Source: Phylloscopus collybita
Taxonomy: Eukaryota > Chordata > Aves > Passeriformes > Phylloscopidae
Reading direction: 5' to 3'
DNA: 64,000 bases
NCBI GenBank assembly: GCA_027886175.1
Contig: JAJNNQ010000142.1
Coordinates: forward strand, 2,920,501-2,984,500
Notes under the pieces: model-generated
Seen by the model: the letters and a program-made list of their open reading frames with translations, nothing else
Told to the model about the DNA's origin: nothing
Database searches by the model: none
Program-made: the position numbers and the translations under genes
Shown here: in pieces, positions 43,627-56,080 of the stretch
Position numbering within the stretch: position 1 is the first letter of the stretch
Layout: each line of letters starts with the position of its first letter

Positions 43627-43824
43627 CCGAGGGTGGGTGAGGGGCTCTGCAGGGCGGGAACGGCGCGCGCGGGGGCTGAGGCGGCCCGCGGGGGGCGCGG
43701 CGGTGGCACCGGTGCTGCTGCTGCTGGTGGCGGTGGCGCACACGGGCCCCTCGGGGTCGCCGCCGGCCCGGAGCGGCCCCACACGTGGCGCCGGTGCGCT
43801 CCGGGTGACGCTGTGGCTTTGCAG

Positions 43825-43964
43825 GGCTGGAGGCCTTCGTGTCCGTCGCCAAGACGCTGCCATCCCCTCAAGTGTACGGTGTCGTGGAGGGATACGTGAA
43901 AATTTCCATGGAGTGTGCTGAGATAGTCAAGCTTCTCGATGGAGAAAGGAAGCCTGAAAGTGAA
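43825..43964 (+). pseudogene. URB1: URB1 exon 2
   Basis: Between TTTGCAG and GTAAAT. LEAFVSVAKTLPSPQVYGVV then EGYVKISMECAEIVKLLDGE; this is the clear N-terminal URB1 signature (LEAFVS..VVEGYIKIS). Frame intact, ends in phase 0 as expected. Confidence 0.9.
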
Positions 43965-43995
43965 GTAAATCGGACGCGGAGATTGTAATTCAGGC

Positions 43996-44212
43996 GGCTA
44001 TGATTCCAGCAATGCCATCCTGGGGAGGGTGCAACAAAAGGTCGCCAGGGAATGGTCACAGCCGGCAAGGCTGCCAGAACTCCAGGAGCGTTTGGACAAC
44101 GCCCTCAGGCGTGGGATTGTTGGGGTGTCTGTGCAGGACCAGGAGTTGGACTGGATGATCCTTGTGGGTCTCTTCCGGCTCAAGATATTCTGTGGTTCTG
44201 TGGATAAATGCG
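43996..44212 (+). mobile_element. CR1-type LINE 3' fragment
   Basis: Shows 'aaggctgccagaactccagg', 'gagcgtttggacaac', 'gattgttggggtgtctgtgc' and the end 'gatgatccttgtgggtc...gatattctgtggttctgtgg', typical of CR1 tails. Inserted in the second URB1 intron. Confidence 0.8.
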
Positions 44213-45140
44213 TTGTGGCATAGATAACTCTGATAATTTAAAATGGGTTTGGTTTGGTTTTTTTTCTGGAAGTGGCAGTAGCAGAAGCACCTAACGACTG
44301 GGAGTTGCTCTTTTCAGTTCATAGATGTTCCTGGATTTAATGACTCACACAACCAATAGTCCTGTCCAAATCAAGCTGTAAAGGTTCTTTAAATGTTATC
44401 AAAAGACCTTTTAGGTAATAAGGGGATCAATAGAAGCAGTTAAGAAAGCAAAACAAAAGTAGTCTAGTGAAAGTAAAGTGTTTTTAGATATCTCCCTGAT
44501 ACATTAGTATTTCTAGGAAGCTGCTGGTAAAGCTGACTTTATTATTCTTATTTTAGTTGGACACAGTTTATTCTCATCAGAATGTGATGAATTAACAAAG
44601 GGTTCAATTCACAGTTTTTACTGTGAACGCTGGTGCAGCGTTGCTAACTGCTTACAACGTAGTATTGTATTGTGTGGCTTTTTAACCATCACTTGCTGTT
44701 CTTTTCAGTGTCATTTTTGTCTGTGTTGTGTTCAGTGACGGCCTTTCCTCAATTGCCTATTGGTGACAGGGGCTGATGTTTGTAATGGGCACAGCCCAGT
44801 GCTGTATGGATTCTGGATTCTTCTGGAGAGAATTAATTGTGAGACTGGAACAGCCTCGATGTTTTTCTCCAGTCCATTTCATTTTTCGTAGTCTCCTTAG
44901 TAGCAGTCATCTCTTGAAGCACTGATTCCTTGAAATGACATGCTCTCCAAAGTGATCTTCTCAAAGAGGAAGCATTAATTTGGGAGAGAATCTAGAAGTT
45001 AATGTCACTTTCGTAGGTGGAAGCTTTTCTCTTGGAGTGGGGTTACTCTTTGTTAATGGTGATTATTACTTTTTTCTTAGCTAATAATTTCAAGTCTTAC
45101 CTGATATTGTCAGATATTAACATAGTTTTTTCTCCTGCAG

Positions 45141-45292
45141 ATGCTGTTAATCTTTCAAGCTCTAGAAGCCATTTTACTGAGGACAGTCAGCAACCTCTCA
45201 CATTTTTCTGTTGTGGGAATGAACATTGTCAAGAAGTTGATTCATTCCTGTATGAAACTGGTCTATGCTGCTTTGTATTCTGAAAATCACAG
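45141..45292 (+). pseudogene. URB1: URB1 exon 3
   Basis: Between CTCCTGCAG and GTAAGA. MLLIFQALEAILLRTVSNLS followed by HFSVVGMNIVKKLIHSCMK matches URB1 very closely (FEAILLRTASDLSHFHVVG). Frame intact. Confidence 0.92.
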
Positions 45293-46440
45293 GTAAGACG
45301 ACTTGGTGCTCTGGTGGAGAATCTCTCAGTTGATCTGGAGGGACTGTACTAAATGTTGCAAAATTCATCTGGACTTATTGCTAATAATCCACCTTCATTT
45401 AATAATCCTTTTCCACTTGTCATAAAATAATTGCCTGTGGAAGTCTTTGCAAAGTGGAAGCTCTGATACATCAAACAATCCACTGCTGTAGGATACTTTG
45501 CTGAAGCTGTGTTTTTCATCAGTTGTGCCTGTCCTAGTGAGAGCTAACATAGGTGGTACTTTGAGTCCTCTTATTTTAATGCTGTTTAATTTGTGGGGTG
45601 AAATGTACTGTGTAGAACAGGGATGTGATGTGCAGTCTTCCTGTGATAGCAAAAAGCTGCTCTTGAGTGCTTTATTTCTCTCTATGTTTTGGAGTCAGCT
45701 TTCCATGTTTATAATAGATTTTTCTCTTTCAGACTAGCTTTTCTTCTGTAATTTTTCCGTCTCTTACTTCTGAGGTCATTTTAGGTTGTTCAATAACTCT
45801 GTTATCTAGTCCAGGCCAAACATTTTCTCATGCTCATGTGGATAGGAGAAAGAAGTTGCAAATGCCAGAGACATTTCAGTACAAACCTGGGAGGAAGAGG
45901 AAAGCAGAGGAAAAAAACAGGCTGAAATTGGCTTGTCCGAGGCAAACAACCTGTCTTTCATTCTTTGAGCAGAAGTGCAGAACCTTTCTCTGCTTTCCCA
46001 GTTCATAGACACAGCTGTGCTTCCTGAGCAGCACAGTTGATCTTATTGCAGCAGGCATTTTAACTGGACAAAGGATCTCAAGTATGCATACTGGAAACAA
46101 ATTTTGAGGCTGTGCAAGAAGTGCACTTCTGATGGAATGTTTAAAGGTTCTGGAGAAACCCTTCTAGAACCTGCACAGAGGAGGCTGCAGATTTCTGATG
46201 GGAAATGCTCTGCATTCTCTCTGCAACTCTTTGGTGTGCAGAGGAGTTTTCTTTATTGTATGTCTAGATGGGATCTCTGTTTGAATCCCATGGCTTTTTA
46301 CGGATTGTGCATGACAGAAACATGATAGAGAGATTACAGATCTGTTCATGGTAGTGGCTGTTCAGGTGATGGAGGTCTGCAGTGCCCTGACATAGTCCCC
46401 TTAAAATGAATGGCAAACCTCTATGAATTTAGGAGTTCGT

Positions 46441-46505
46441 AGAATCATGGAATAATTATGGGTTGTCTAGTCCAACCCCGCTGCCATGAACAGGTCATCT
46501 TAGAG
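46441..46505 (-). mobile_element. Short CR1 tail, minus strand
   Basis: 'agaatcatggaataattatg' ... 'tagtccaacccc' is the reverse complement of a CR1 3' tail. Short remnant within a URB1 intron. Confidence 0.65.
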
Positions 46506-46788
46506 TGTTAATTTTGGCACTTTCTCCCTTTTAAACTACTTTATAAAGGGAATATCCAGCCTCACATTACAGCTTAATTTTGGGGAAGAATATAAAAAGG
46601 CATTTCCTTCTCCCTTCTTCCCTCATCCCTCTTTCTCAGCTACTGTTACTACTGCCTAAAATAATTACTTTGATTGTTTAACTTCCCTTCTATTTTCTCT
46701 TCAAGTTTTAATCTGTTGGTTTAGTGGTTTGTATAACCATCATCCTGGAAGTAACCTGCAGGTTTTACCTCTGGTCTGTTTTTTTTAG

Positions 46789-46922
46789 GATGAGCCGAGG
46801 GTGCCTTAGACTGCTGTCAGCAATGGTGGCTCAAGGCCCGGATTCAGCAAGGGATGTATTTAGTCATTTTGATTTCAATAACAAATACCTGCCTGGATTG
46901 CTGGAAAAAAAGATGTAAAAAG
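46789..46922 (+). pseudogene. URB1: URB1 exon 4 with premature stop
   Basis: Between TTTTAG and GTAAAT. SRGCLRLLSAMVAQGPDSAR and DVFSHFDFNNKYL match URB1 (LTAMVTQGPEAARDVCSHFDLN). Near the 3' end a run of seven A leads into TAA at 46916-46918; the last conserved residues of this exon are readable only in another phase, so one extra A is the likely cause. Confidence 0.88.
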
Positions 46923-47959
46923 GTAAATTAAGGTGCTGCATGCAGTGGAATGCTATGCCATGGCTCCAGCAGATTTTTAGTTAACTATTTAGAACAAAGC
47001 GGTTGCCAGCGTTTGCTGTATTTTCATCTGCAAGAACTTAACTCTCCCTTCCTGTCCTGTGTCAGGCTGAATCCTTGATTGTGCCTTACTGGACACATGA
47101 AAATGCCTTATCTGTTTCCAACAAGCTGTGGAGAAATAAGTGGAAGTTGGAGAGGGTATATTGCCTAGTACTAATACAGAGTAAGTGCATTTGAAAACAT
47201 AAACAAGAGTTCTGAATAACCTCTAGGTGGAAATCCTTAAGAAAAATATGTGAGTGAGGAGAAAAAGTCACTCCTCTTTTTCCAGAAGAAAGGTCTCTTG
47301 TTCCCTCCCTGTTTGCTAAAAATAGTCAGGATTGACCCAAACCAGGACAAGAATATTTATGTGTCATTCCAAATGCAAGTGTATAATAAATCCAGTATTG
47401 TTTGCAATGTTGACATACTGTTTCTGGATTTTAAACATTACTGGCAGAGTGAATGTATAAGTTTGTGTTAGGTTTGTGCCATCTGAGGTGAAAATTCAGA
47501 CTTTTTCTTTATTAAGCAATCAAGTGGAAGGCAAAAAACCAAACACATCCCTTTTTCCCTGGAACCACCTTTCATAGTTCCGGAATGGTCAGATTCCACA
47601 GAAAGTCGAAGTACCTCCACCCTTAATTTTAAGTGCTTGGGTGTAATCTTTTCACCACAAACTGCCTAAATACTCTGAGTAAGGTACAAGGAAACAAGCA
47701 CCCAAAAGATCTTACTCTTGTACAGCTTTCAATGGAATTATGTCACAACTGGCTATCAGAGGTGAGTTTTTAATGCAAAAATACCAGGCCCAAAGCTTAC
47801 AGCAAAATTTTATTAGTTTCTCTTTATTTCTTCTTTCAACACTTCCATGATTCCCTGCTGCCTTATCTTTTGCCTACTCAGAATCTTCTTTACATGCAGG
47901 TTAACTTTGCAGAGCAGGTTTAAAAAAAATTGTAAAATCATGGCGGGCCTCTGTCAGGG

Positions 47960-48236
47960 AGTGTAGTGATAGGATGAGGGGTGACTTTATTTGAAAGAGG
48001 GCAAATTTACATTAGATATTGGGAGGAGATTCCTGGCCATGAGGGTGATGAGACGCTGTCCAGCATAGGTTGCCCAGAGACGCTGTCACCGCCCCATCCC
48101 TGGAGGCGTCCAAGGCCAGGTTGGACAGGGCTTGGAGCAACCTGGGGTAGTGGAAGCTGTCTGGCTATGGCAGCGGGTAGAATGAGGTGATCCTTAAGAT
48201 CATCCTTTCCAACTCAAACCATTCTGTGATTCAATG
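47960..48236 (+). mobile_element. CR1 LINE 3' fragment
   Basis: Matches the CR1 3' end over 'ggtgactttatttgaaagag', 'attagatattgggaggag', 'ggttgcccagag', 'aaggccaggttggacagggc' and the tail 'aactcaaaccattctgtgat'. Non-coding. Confidence 0.88.
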
Positions 48237-48728
48237 TTCATATCCTGTGGTGCTGTTACTGGTCAAGCTTTCACTGCTTCCGCTGTGCCTGAGTTGGTAG
48301 TTTTAGATTTCCCCCTTTTTATTGGCACTCTTGTGAACTGACCAAGCAGTGCACAGGTGAGGAAGTTCAGTGATGCAGGGTTTGGCATGAAACTGCTGTT
48401 CATGTTTCCTTGCTCTTTAAATCTGTGGCTTAGTCTCATATCTTGAGAATTGAAAAGCATGTGAACTATCACATTCTCCTTTTTATGTAGAAGTGATCTG
48501 CTTAATGCAAGAAGTTTTTTAGCTGAATATGCTGTGGATGTATTGCATGTAAATGTTTGTCTGTGGCTGCATGCAACATGTTTATAGAAGTTGTTTCATT
48601 TACCCATTTGTGGCACTACTACGGGCAATCAGCAGTTGCAGTATGGAACCTGCAGTTGGGTACAATTTGTGTGCTAACAACATTGTTTTATTTTATATTT
48701 ACATTTTTATGTTTCCGGGGGAGAACAG

Positions 48729-48815
48729 ATGTCCGCGTGGCCTGTAGTCAGTTTGCTCTCTGCTTTCTCATTGCTGGTGATGATGCAATCTTGGCACAGG
48801 TGCTGGAATGAAAAG
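48729..48815 (+). pseudogene. URB1: URB1 exon 5 with premature TGA
   Basis: After AACAG: VRVACSQFALCFLIAGDDAI and LAQVLE, then TGA at 48808-48810, before the donor AAAAG|GTACTT. URB1 has VQFALSFLIAGDDS..VQVLEVK here, so the stop replaces a coding codon close to the exon end. Confidence 0.88.
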
Positions 48816-49274
48816 GTACTTCCTAATTGCTTGTTGGGTTTTTGTTTTTTAAGGAACAGACATTCATAGGTGATAATCAATGTGACCTAATTAAAAATGC
48901 GGACCAGGTAGAGCGCACTAATAAGAAGCAAAACGTATATATTTAATCTTATTGCTTGAAAAGCTTTAAACTTCTTTGGTAGAGTAAGCCTCTTCTGCTT
49001 AAGGACAGTATGCTAACCGCTAAAACATTGCAATAATAGAAAGTCTTTGGTGACACAGATTTAAAAAAAAGGTAAATTTAATATAAAACTTGGAGTCACC
49101 GAGTCAATAAACAAAAACAATCCATGGCCTCCAGCCTTGCTTGTAAGACAGTAACAGTGGCTATGTTGCATTCATATTCTTTTGAAAAGTGTGTGCTTTG
49201 GCAGCAAGACGTCTTTAACATATACAAAGCAAGTAAAAAGATGAATAATAAACTCAATACCTATCTTTGTGCAG

Positions 49275-49452
49275 TTGGGCTGTGGCAGATGCCATATCCA
49301 GAGTGCTTAAAAACTCGGAGGAGCTGCATTCCTGGAGGAGACATCGCTCGTCAGCCTGCATGAAGGGGTTAGTTGCCGTGTACAGCAGCAGTAAAGATGA
49401 AAGCAGGCAAGAAGTGGAGAGATCCGTGCTGCTGAGGCTAGAGGAATTACTG
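49275..49452 (+). pseudogene. URB1: Downstream URB1-type exon
   Basis: Between TGTGCAG and GTGAGA; open frame AVADAISRVLKNSEELHSWR...VLLRLEELL. It does not match the residues that should follow exon 5. Its place before two exons that clearly belong to the URB1 C-terminal half makes a late URB1 exon likely, but I cannot confirm it residue by residue. Confidence 0.55.
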
Positions 49453-50541
49453 GTGAGAGTTGTTATCTGCTTTGCCACACTGGGACTGTATGCATGTGTG
49501 TGATTGGGCAGCTGTAAATTTTTGGTAAATATAGGTTGGGCTCGATTTCCTGTTTGGTGGAGTCTGGTTTCCATGGGCTTTTAATAGCTTTTGCAGAGTT
49601 ACCTTAGTCCTAATGATCCTTTATACAAAGCAGTTTTATGTTCTTGATGATGGCTTTCTAGTAAGAATCCCCGTTGGAGATAGGAGTTTGAGGTGTTTAG
49701 AAGTAGGAAATCAAAGGTTACCTGTGGATTTTCTTTTTTTTTATTTCCTCCAAAAATCGGATAGAGATGCCACAGCCAAGACCCACCTGCCATGCCATCT
49801 GAAGTCTGGGGCAAGAGTCTGGTTGGTCATAAATAGAAATCCAGACTTTGATCTTGAAGAGCACTACTTGATCACCCCCTCTGTACTGTTCCCTTGGTGA
49901 GAGTTCAGCAAACACAGATCCCTCTGACACATAACACTGAAGGTCTCTGAGCAGTGAATGCCTCTGCCCTCTCACTGGCTTTTGCTGAGACTCCCTTGTA
50001 GGACCTGGCTGACTCTGCAGGCCCTGGTGCCTCCTCGTTGTCCATCCCATCCTAAGGGCGAGGTTGGCACACCTCCTGCATTCCCAGGACTGTTGGTATG
50101 TGCAGCTGTCAGTGTTCTCCAGACTGACTGGTTTGTTGTGATTCCCAGCTCCTCAGGGCACATCAGTTCTAAGGAACACCTACACCCAGCCACCCCCTGT
50201 GCCACGTGCAAAGCTGGGTGAGCTAAACCACACAAAAACCCGGTGCCCAGTCCCTTGCTGTTTTGAGCTGCTGTGTTTTGGGACTTACAGCCCAGTTTGC
50301 TTTTTAATTCCGTACAGCCTCTGTGTTCTCCTGCTCCCAGACCAGCAAAACACTTGCAGGTTCCTTTGAACCAGAGTTAGGATTGTTGTATCCAAGAGCT
50401 TTTTTCCCTGCTATCCTCTGATCATCCAACGTATGAGTGTTTGGCTTGCATGTTCTTAGTGTCTCCCTTGAAGAAAAAATTGCTGTAGAAGCTCTGTGTG
50501 CCAAATGTAAACCAACACCTGTTTTTCCTTGCTGCACACAG

Positions 50542-50600
50542 TGCGTGGTTGAGGAAGTGGACCCAGATGACTGGTGCAGCCTTGTGAAGACAGGACTCAA
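50542..50600 (+). pseudogene. URB1: Late URB1 exon (DDWCSLVKTGLK)
   Basis: Between CACACAG and GTGAGT. VDPDDWCSLVKTGLK joins in phase with the next exon (YRCRDETFLK), matching the URB1 KAGLKFRYQDNTFLK region. Confidence 0.78.
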
Positions 50601-50744
50601 GTGAGTGTTTTCATTTTAATTCGGTTGGGTTTTACCAAGTTCGTTTTCTTTGCCAAGTTCTCATTTTGTAAACAGCATTTAATTTGAAGCAGGCTTCCCT
50701 GGGTTTGGTTGGGATCTGACTTCTCTGTGATCCTTCTCCCAAAG

Positions 50745-50938
50745 GTACCGTTGCAGAGATGAAACATTTCTGAAGGTCCTGAACGTTGCCATCCAGTTGG
50801 TGTACAGGAAGGAATCCTCACTTAGTCAGAGCTTAATCAAGCTCTCCAAACTTCACATGAAGGTCACGCAGCACTCTCTGTTTCTGTCAGGCACCCTGAG
50901 GTCAAGAGAAGAAGATGGCGTGAATATCCAGACGAGAG
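50745..50938 (+). pseudogene. URB1: Late URB1 exon (TFLKVLNVAIQLVY)
   Basis: TFLKVLNVAIQLVYRKESSL and KVTQHSLFLSGTLRS match the C-terminal half of URB1 (TFLKTLLVAVELLY..LTQHSLFL). Intact, with AG before (50743-50744) and GT after (50939-50940). It is the last URB1 exon I can find. Confidence 0.85.
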
Positions 50939-52182
50939 GTATTTTTTAATCATCTTCTTCCCATACTAAACACAGTTAATTTTGTCTTTCTTGCATTATG
51001 TTCTCTCCATCCAGTAACACGCCCACCCATGTAAATACTTGCAGAGTTATTAACAGTTCCAGAATACTGGCATTTAAATTGTGCCTCTGCTTGGATCCAA
51101 ATGTTACATTCATTTCATGCTGGTTCTAAACACTTCTGTTTTTAAAACTACTGGAAACGTGGGTTTGGTTTTTTATTTTGGTTTGGGTTTTGGTTTGTTT
51201 GTTTTTCTGGTATTTTTAACCCAGTTAAAATCAGTCTTGGATTGATTCTTTTGGTTTCTGTGAGGCAGCTAGTGTAAGATCACTGAAGTGCACGTTGGTC
51301 CTGTGATGGTTAGACCTGTTTTAAAATAGGTCGATACAGGAGATTTAAAGTTGATTTTGCAAGCTTTATGAAAAATGGCTATTTAATTACGTGTATTTCA
51401 AATTGCAACCTTTCATGAGGAGTACCCTTCCAGAGGAATATAAATTGGATGCTAGTTCAGGTGTAGGATTGGCTTTTTTCCCTCTTCACTGGCAACTGAA
51501 ATCCTGTCTGACCTTGAACCACGTTTAATCTGCATAGAGCTCAGCTTTTCTTAACTGTGCAGGGGTTTGAGATTCAGTGCTTGAAGGAGCTGTGTAAGAA
51601 AAGGGGGGGAATTCTCAGGGCAGCATGTTGATAACCAATTTTGTGTTTATGGATGAGCAACATTTAAACAAGCTTTCAAGTTTTAAAACACTTGAAAAAA
51701 GAAAAAAGCTTTTGTGAAGTCACCAATTCATTGAAATTAAAAATAAGAAATAGATTTTACTGCTTGCTGTATGTATGTGTCTCACCTTTAGAGCGTATTT
51801 CTGTAGATCAGGAGGATGGATTCTTTGAGGCCAGCTGCAGTATTCCAGAAGCTTGGTGCCACGAGTGCATTTACTCAGGCTGGTACTTTAGGAGCTCTTC
51901 AGCTTTGAGATGTGTTTTATATTCCTGCACATAACTAGGGTCAAAGCCCAGGCCTTTTCAGATACTGGGAGTAAAGAAATCTGGAGTCGAGTCTTGAGTG
52001 TGCTACAGGCAGCCTGCTGACTTTTGAGGAACCAAATCACTTACAATTTCTGCTTCTCAGTTAGTTACAGAGCAAAGGTGTTTAATTTTTGTACCCCACA
52101 GGACAGAGTTCCTGTGGCTCACAAACCACCTCCAGTGCTGAGCCCTGCTGGAACAATGCGGAAGCATTTTGATCTTTACTGG
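50939..52182. other. Unassigned DNA between URB1 and unit B
   Basis: AT-leaning, with a GTTTGG/TTTGTT-rich patch at 51160-51215. No URB1 exon or other gene recognised. Confidence 0.5.
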
Positions 52183-55100
52183 AGCTGGGCGGGATGGGAA
52201 GGAACTGCTCAGAAATCCAGAAGCAGCAGGGACTGGGAGCTGATCCTGCCTCAGTCACAGCCTTCTGGACAGTCTGTGTAATGCTAATATTCCTTTTTTC
52301 CTTCCTGAGCACAGGGTCAGAGGAGCACAGAAGTCATTGCCTTGATGGGAAGGGGAACCCCAGGGAAAACCTGCTGCTCGTGTCGGCAGGGAGCAGAGGG
52401 AAGAGCCCAAGAGAATCTTGGCTGGCTGAGGGGCACTTGTGTCCCCTGTGGAACAGAGCCCTGCGTCTCCTCAGACCTGCTGGTTGGCAGGACAGTTGGG
52501 ACACCTTTTGCTGCCGCTTTGGCTCTTAAGAACTGGAGATCCGTGCATTTCTGGATGGTTTCCACGGGCTCTCCTGTTTTCTGGGAGCTGCACGGTGAGG
52601 TAGGAATTTTGAGGGAGGCCCTGGCAAAGCTGCCAGCGGCGAGGAACGTGGAGCCTCCGGGGGGCTTCTCCCACCTGAGTTCATCCTGGAGCGTGCCGGG
52701 TGCCCTGCTGGAGGTTTAAGCTGGGTTTGGGGCGTTCTCCTGCAGGCCCAGCTCCAACTGCTGCCCCTGGGGCCAGGCCTTGCTGTGTCCCGGCACTAAA
52801 GCCGGCAGCTGGCTGTGCTTTTCCAGCCCTTGAATGCCACGGGCGATCCCAGATTCCCGGAGCTCCCCGGCGCACAGCCTGGCCTCGCTCCCTGGCAGTT
52901 GCGCTTCAGTCTGCCTGAGCCAAGGACGTCCTGCCCAGGTTTGGAACTGTATTCCTGGTTTTTTTTCCTCTTCAGGTAGTTGGCAAAGAAGGAGAGAGCC
53001 AAGGAAGCCAAACCAGTGGAAGGCCTCGTCCCAGTCCAAGGTTCCCACTTTTGTCTCCGACTCCTGGGGAATTGCTTGGCCGTGACCAGAGGCTGTCAGT
53101 TGGATTTCCCGCCTTTTCCAAATAAATCGTTGTTTTCAGCTGGAGTGTGTTCCTGGTGTCATCCTCCTCCTCCTCCATGGATTTGTAAATAAAGTTCCTG
53201 ACGTTTGCCAAGTTGAATTTTGTTATTCCAGCAATTGTGGTGGCTCTTTTGTTCTATTGCAACTTCCCAGCTCTGCTAAGAGCTTCAGATGTCAGATACA
53301 AGTACGCCTGGAGTTTCTTTGCAATGTTACTCCCACAGAACACAGATGATTGTTGGATAGGAGTAACTTGAGGTGTTTAGTTCTCACTTCCCTTTAAAAT
53401 CAGAGCAGAGGAAGAAGATTTTATGTCAGCATTCCATGAACTTTCACCATGAAATTGCTAACTGTTTCAAAAGTTTTCAGTGTTAGAAATGCCTGAGCTT
53501 GTCTTCCAGGCAGGATGAGATTTAGATATTTTTCCTTCCTTTCCTTTGATGTTTTTCCTCTTTTTGATTTTAGTAAGGGAGTATTTATTGCAAATGCCAG
53601 TTTTCCATCCTAGTTGGGGTTTTGCTACGTCGTAGGGCACATTACCAAGAAGATTTACCAAATTCCTGTTGGTAAACCCCAATTGTTCAGCACCAGCCGA
53701 CTTGCTAAAAGTGTTTATTTGCCATAATTCATCTCTCTGTAAAGTTAAAGGTACTGCATTTTTAACTAGCCCATTAAAATCCCATAAAAACTTAAATCCT
53801 AAACGGCCTAATTGCTGTTCCTTGGACACAATGGGGTGGGTCTTTCCTGGCTTGGCACATCTGGATGTTCATCCAAAGTGAGCTTTCCACTCAAACAGAA
53901 TTTGTTTCCAAGCAAAACTGGGGATTGCCTAGAAAGCTTTACTTGCTGGGAAGCACAGGTTTGTTTTCCCTACCCCTGCAGAATCCAGGAGCTGTGTTAG
54001 GCAATGGCATGAGGGGAGAGCTGCATTTATTTAATTTTGTCTTTTATTCTATGTATTGTTTATTTTATTTTTAATTTATTGCTTTTTGGATTTTGGGTTT
54101 TTTAATGCTACATTTAGATTTTATTGTGTTTTATTTCTTCATGTTATTTTCTTTCTTATTCTGTATTTTTAAAATGTTTTTATATTTTATTCCCTCTAAT
54201 TTTATTTTTATTTTAGTTTTTATTTTTTTAAATTCCTTTTTAAATTTTATTTTTAATACCTTTAATTTTTAAATTTTATATATTATTTTTTACTTGCTTT
54301 GTTTTAGTTTTGTTTTTTTAATTTTTTATTTCTTTTTCTTTTTGTATTTTTTACTATATTTTTATTACTTTCAAATTTATTTTATTTTTAAATTTTTATT
54401 TCTATTTTATTTTATTTTTTCATGTTTCCTTTGTTCCTTTATTTTTTTTTCCCCATTACTCTTTCTTGCCCTGAGTGTCTGGAAGTTTGGCTGTGGGCAG
54501 GAAAGGAGCTGAAGAACGACACCCATGGCCACGGGACGTCGGGATCGGGTTGAGAGTGCAGTCAGCAAAACCTCTGCCTTTTCTGCTCCATTAAAAAACC
54601 TGAACGCGGGCGGTGCCGTGTTTTTCTTTGGAACCCCCAACAGCAGGACTCATCCTACCCACGTCCAGCATCACCAGCAGTAACTTGGTGTCGAGGTGGA
54701 TTTCAGAGACAGCCATAAAACCAGGGCGGCATTTTATGTTGTAACTCTCCCAACCTCATTGTTTACTACCAGAGAAATCCAAACCAAAGCAAACAAAAAC
54801 ACCACAAAACAAACCCCCCGAAAAACAGCCCCCCCCCCCAAAAAAAAAACACAAAAAGAGAAAATATGCCAATATTATTTTAATAAAAATGAAATCTTTA
54901 ACCCTTGGAAAACCATGCCATTTTAATTGTAATTAATTGTCCTTCTGCTGTGTTAGGTTAATGAATTCATATCATTTAAATTACCAGTTAAAACATAAAC
55001 ACAAATTTAAAAAAATACAGAAATGGAACAATATGAATTCTCAAAGTAGAAATATAAAACAAAAAAATATTATCAGTTATATAAAGAGAGTATATCATAT

Positions 55101-55385
55101 TACATGTTGCGTCTAATATATGAGATATAATATAGATGGGAATATAAAAGATAAATTGTAATGATAAATAGCAATATAAAAATTAAAAAAGATTAAAAAT
55201 TTGGAAATATAACCTAAAATAAAGACTTTTTTTGGTTTGAATTTCATTGGTGACAGAGGTCTCGTAGTTGTGGTTGGGAGACTGTTGTGGCATTTAATTC
55301 AGAGAATGTTTGGAAGGGGATGTTTGGACGCCTTTTTGGCCTCCGCTCTCTGCCTGTCCCCGACCCAGGGCTGAGCTCTGGCGCG

Positions 55386-55571
55386 GTGCTGCCACCGTGT
55401 GGACAGAGCGCGGTACTGCAGCGCTCCCCCGTGCCCGTCCCCAAGGCGTGTGACAGCCCCTGGCTGAGATCTGGGCCCGTGCTGCCACCGTGTGGACAGA
55501 GCGCGGTACTGCAGCGCTCCCCCTCAGCCCACCCCGATGCGCGCGGCAGCCCCGGACTGTGAGCTTGTGGG
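55386..55571 (+). repeat. 93-bp VNTR, two units
   Basis: Starts of GTGCTGCCACCG at 55386 and 55479. Same unit as in copy A, where there are four. The CTCF-like core is kept in both units. Confidence 0.9.
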
Positions 55572-56080
55572 CGCTGCTACGGCCCAAAATTCCAACCTAG
55601 GCGGCAAAAAGGGCGGGAAAAAAGCAAAGACCCTGGTGGCATCTAGCCAGCTGCCTGCGCAAAAACCCCACCACAGCGCCGGCCGAGAGCGATTTTTCTG
55701 GGGGCTTTCCAGGCGCGCGAGCACGAGCTGGAGGCTCAGCGGTGCCCCCGAGGGGTTCCGGCCGTCGATTTAGTCAGGCACTTCTGTCTGGAGCCGGGGA
55801 GACACAGGGCTACCACAAAAAAGATGGCGGATCGACCGGAAGCGGCTTCAGCCACGACCAAGCTGGCGGCGAGTGAGGGCGGAAGTCATGTGACAGCCTT
55901 CTCAAGGTGGCTTGCTCGGCCATTGTAATATTTTAAAAGTGTATGTTGCATGACTTTCTATTACTAGTGACTTTTTTGTAGGATCTTTTTTCTGTTTAGT
56001 GAAAGGATTTTTAAAGAGTATTAGTTTTGTTTTGTTAAGTTTTTTTAATATACCGAAAAAAAGACGCCGCTCCAAACATC

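Larger units (their letters stand above)
43420..50938 (+). pseudogene. URB1: URB1, rearranged and internally deleted
   Basis: URB1 (NPA1 homologue) is a very large nucleolar protein needed for early 60S ribosome assembly. Exons at 43825-43964, 45141-45292, 46789-46922 and 48729-48815 match the N-terminal URB1 domain in order. The next recognisable exons, 49275-49452, 50542-50600 and 50745-50938, match a region near the C-terminal half, so most of the protein is skipped. Breaks: exon 1 out of frame, a stop in exon 4 after a seven-A run, and a TGA in exon 5. No further URB1 exons are seen to 52 kb. Introns and CR1 insertions are normal. It reads as a pseudogene or truncated duplicate. Confidence 0.85.
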
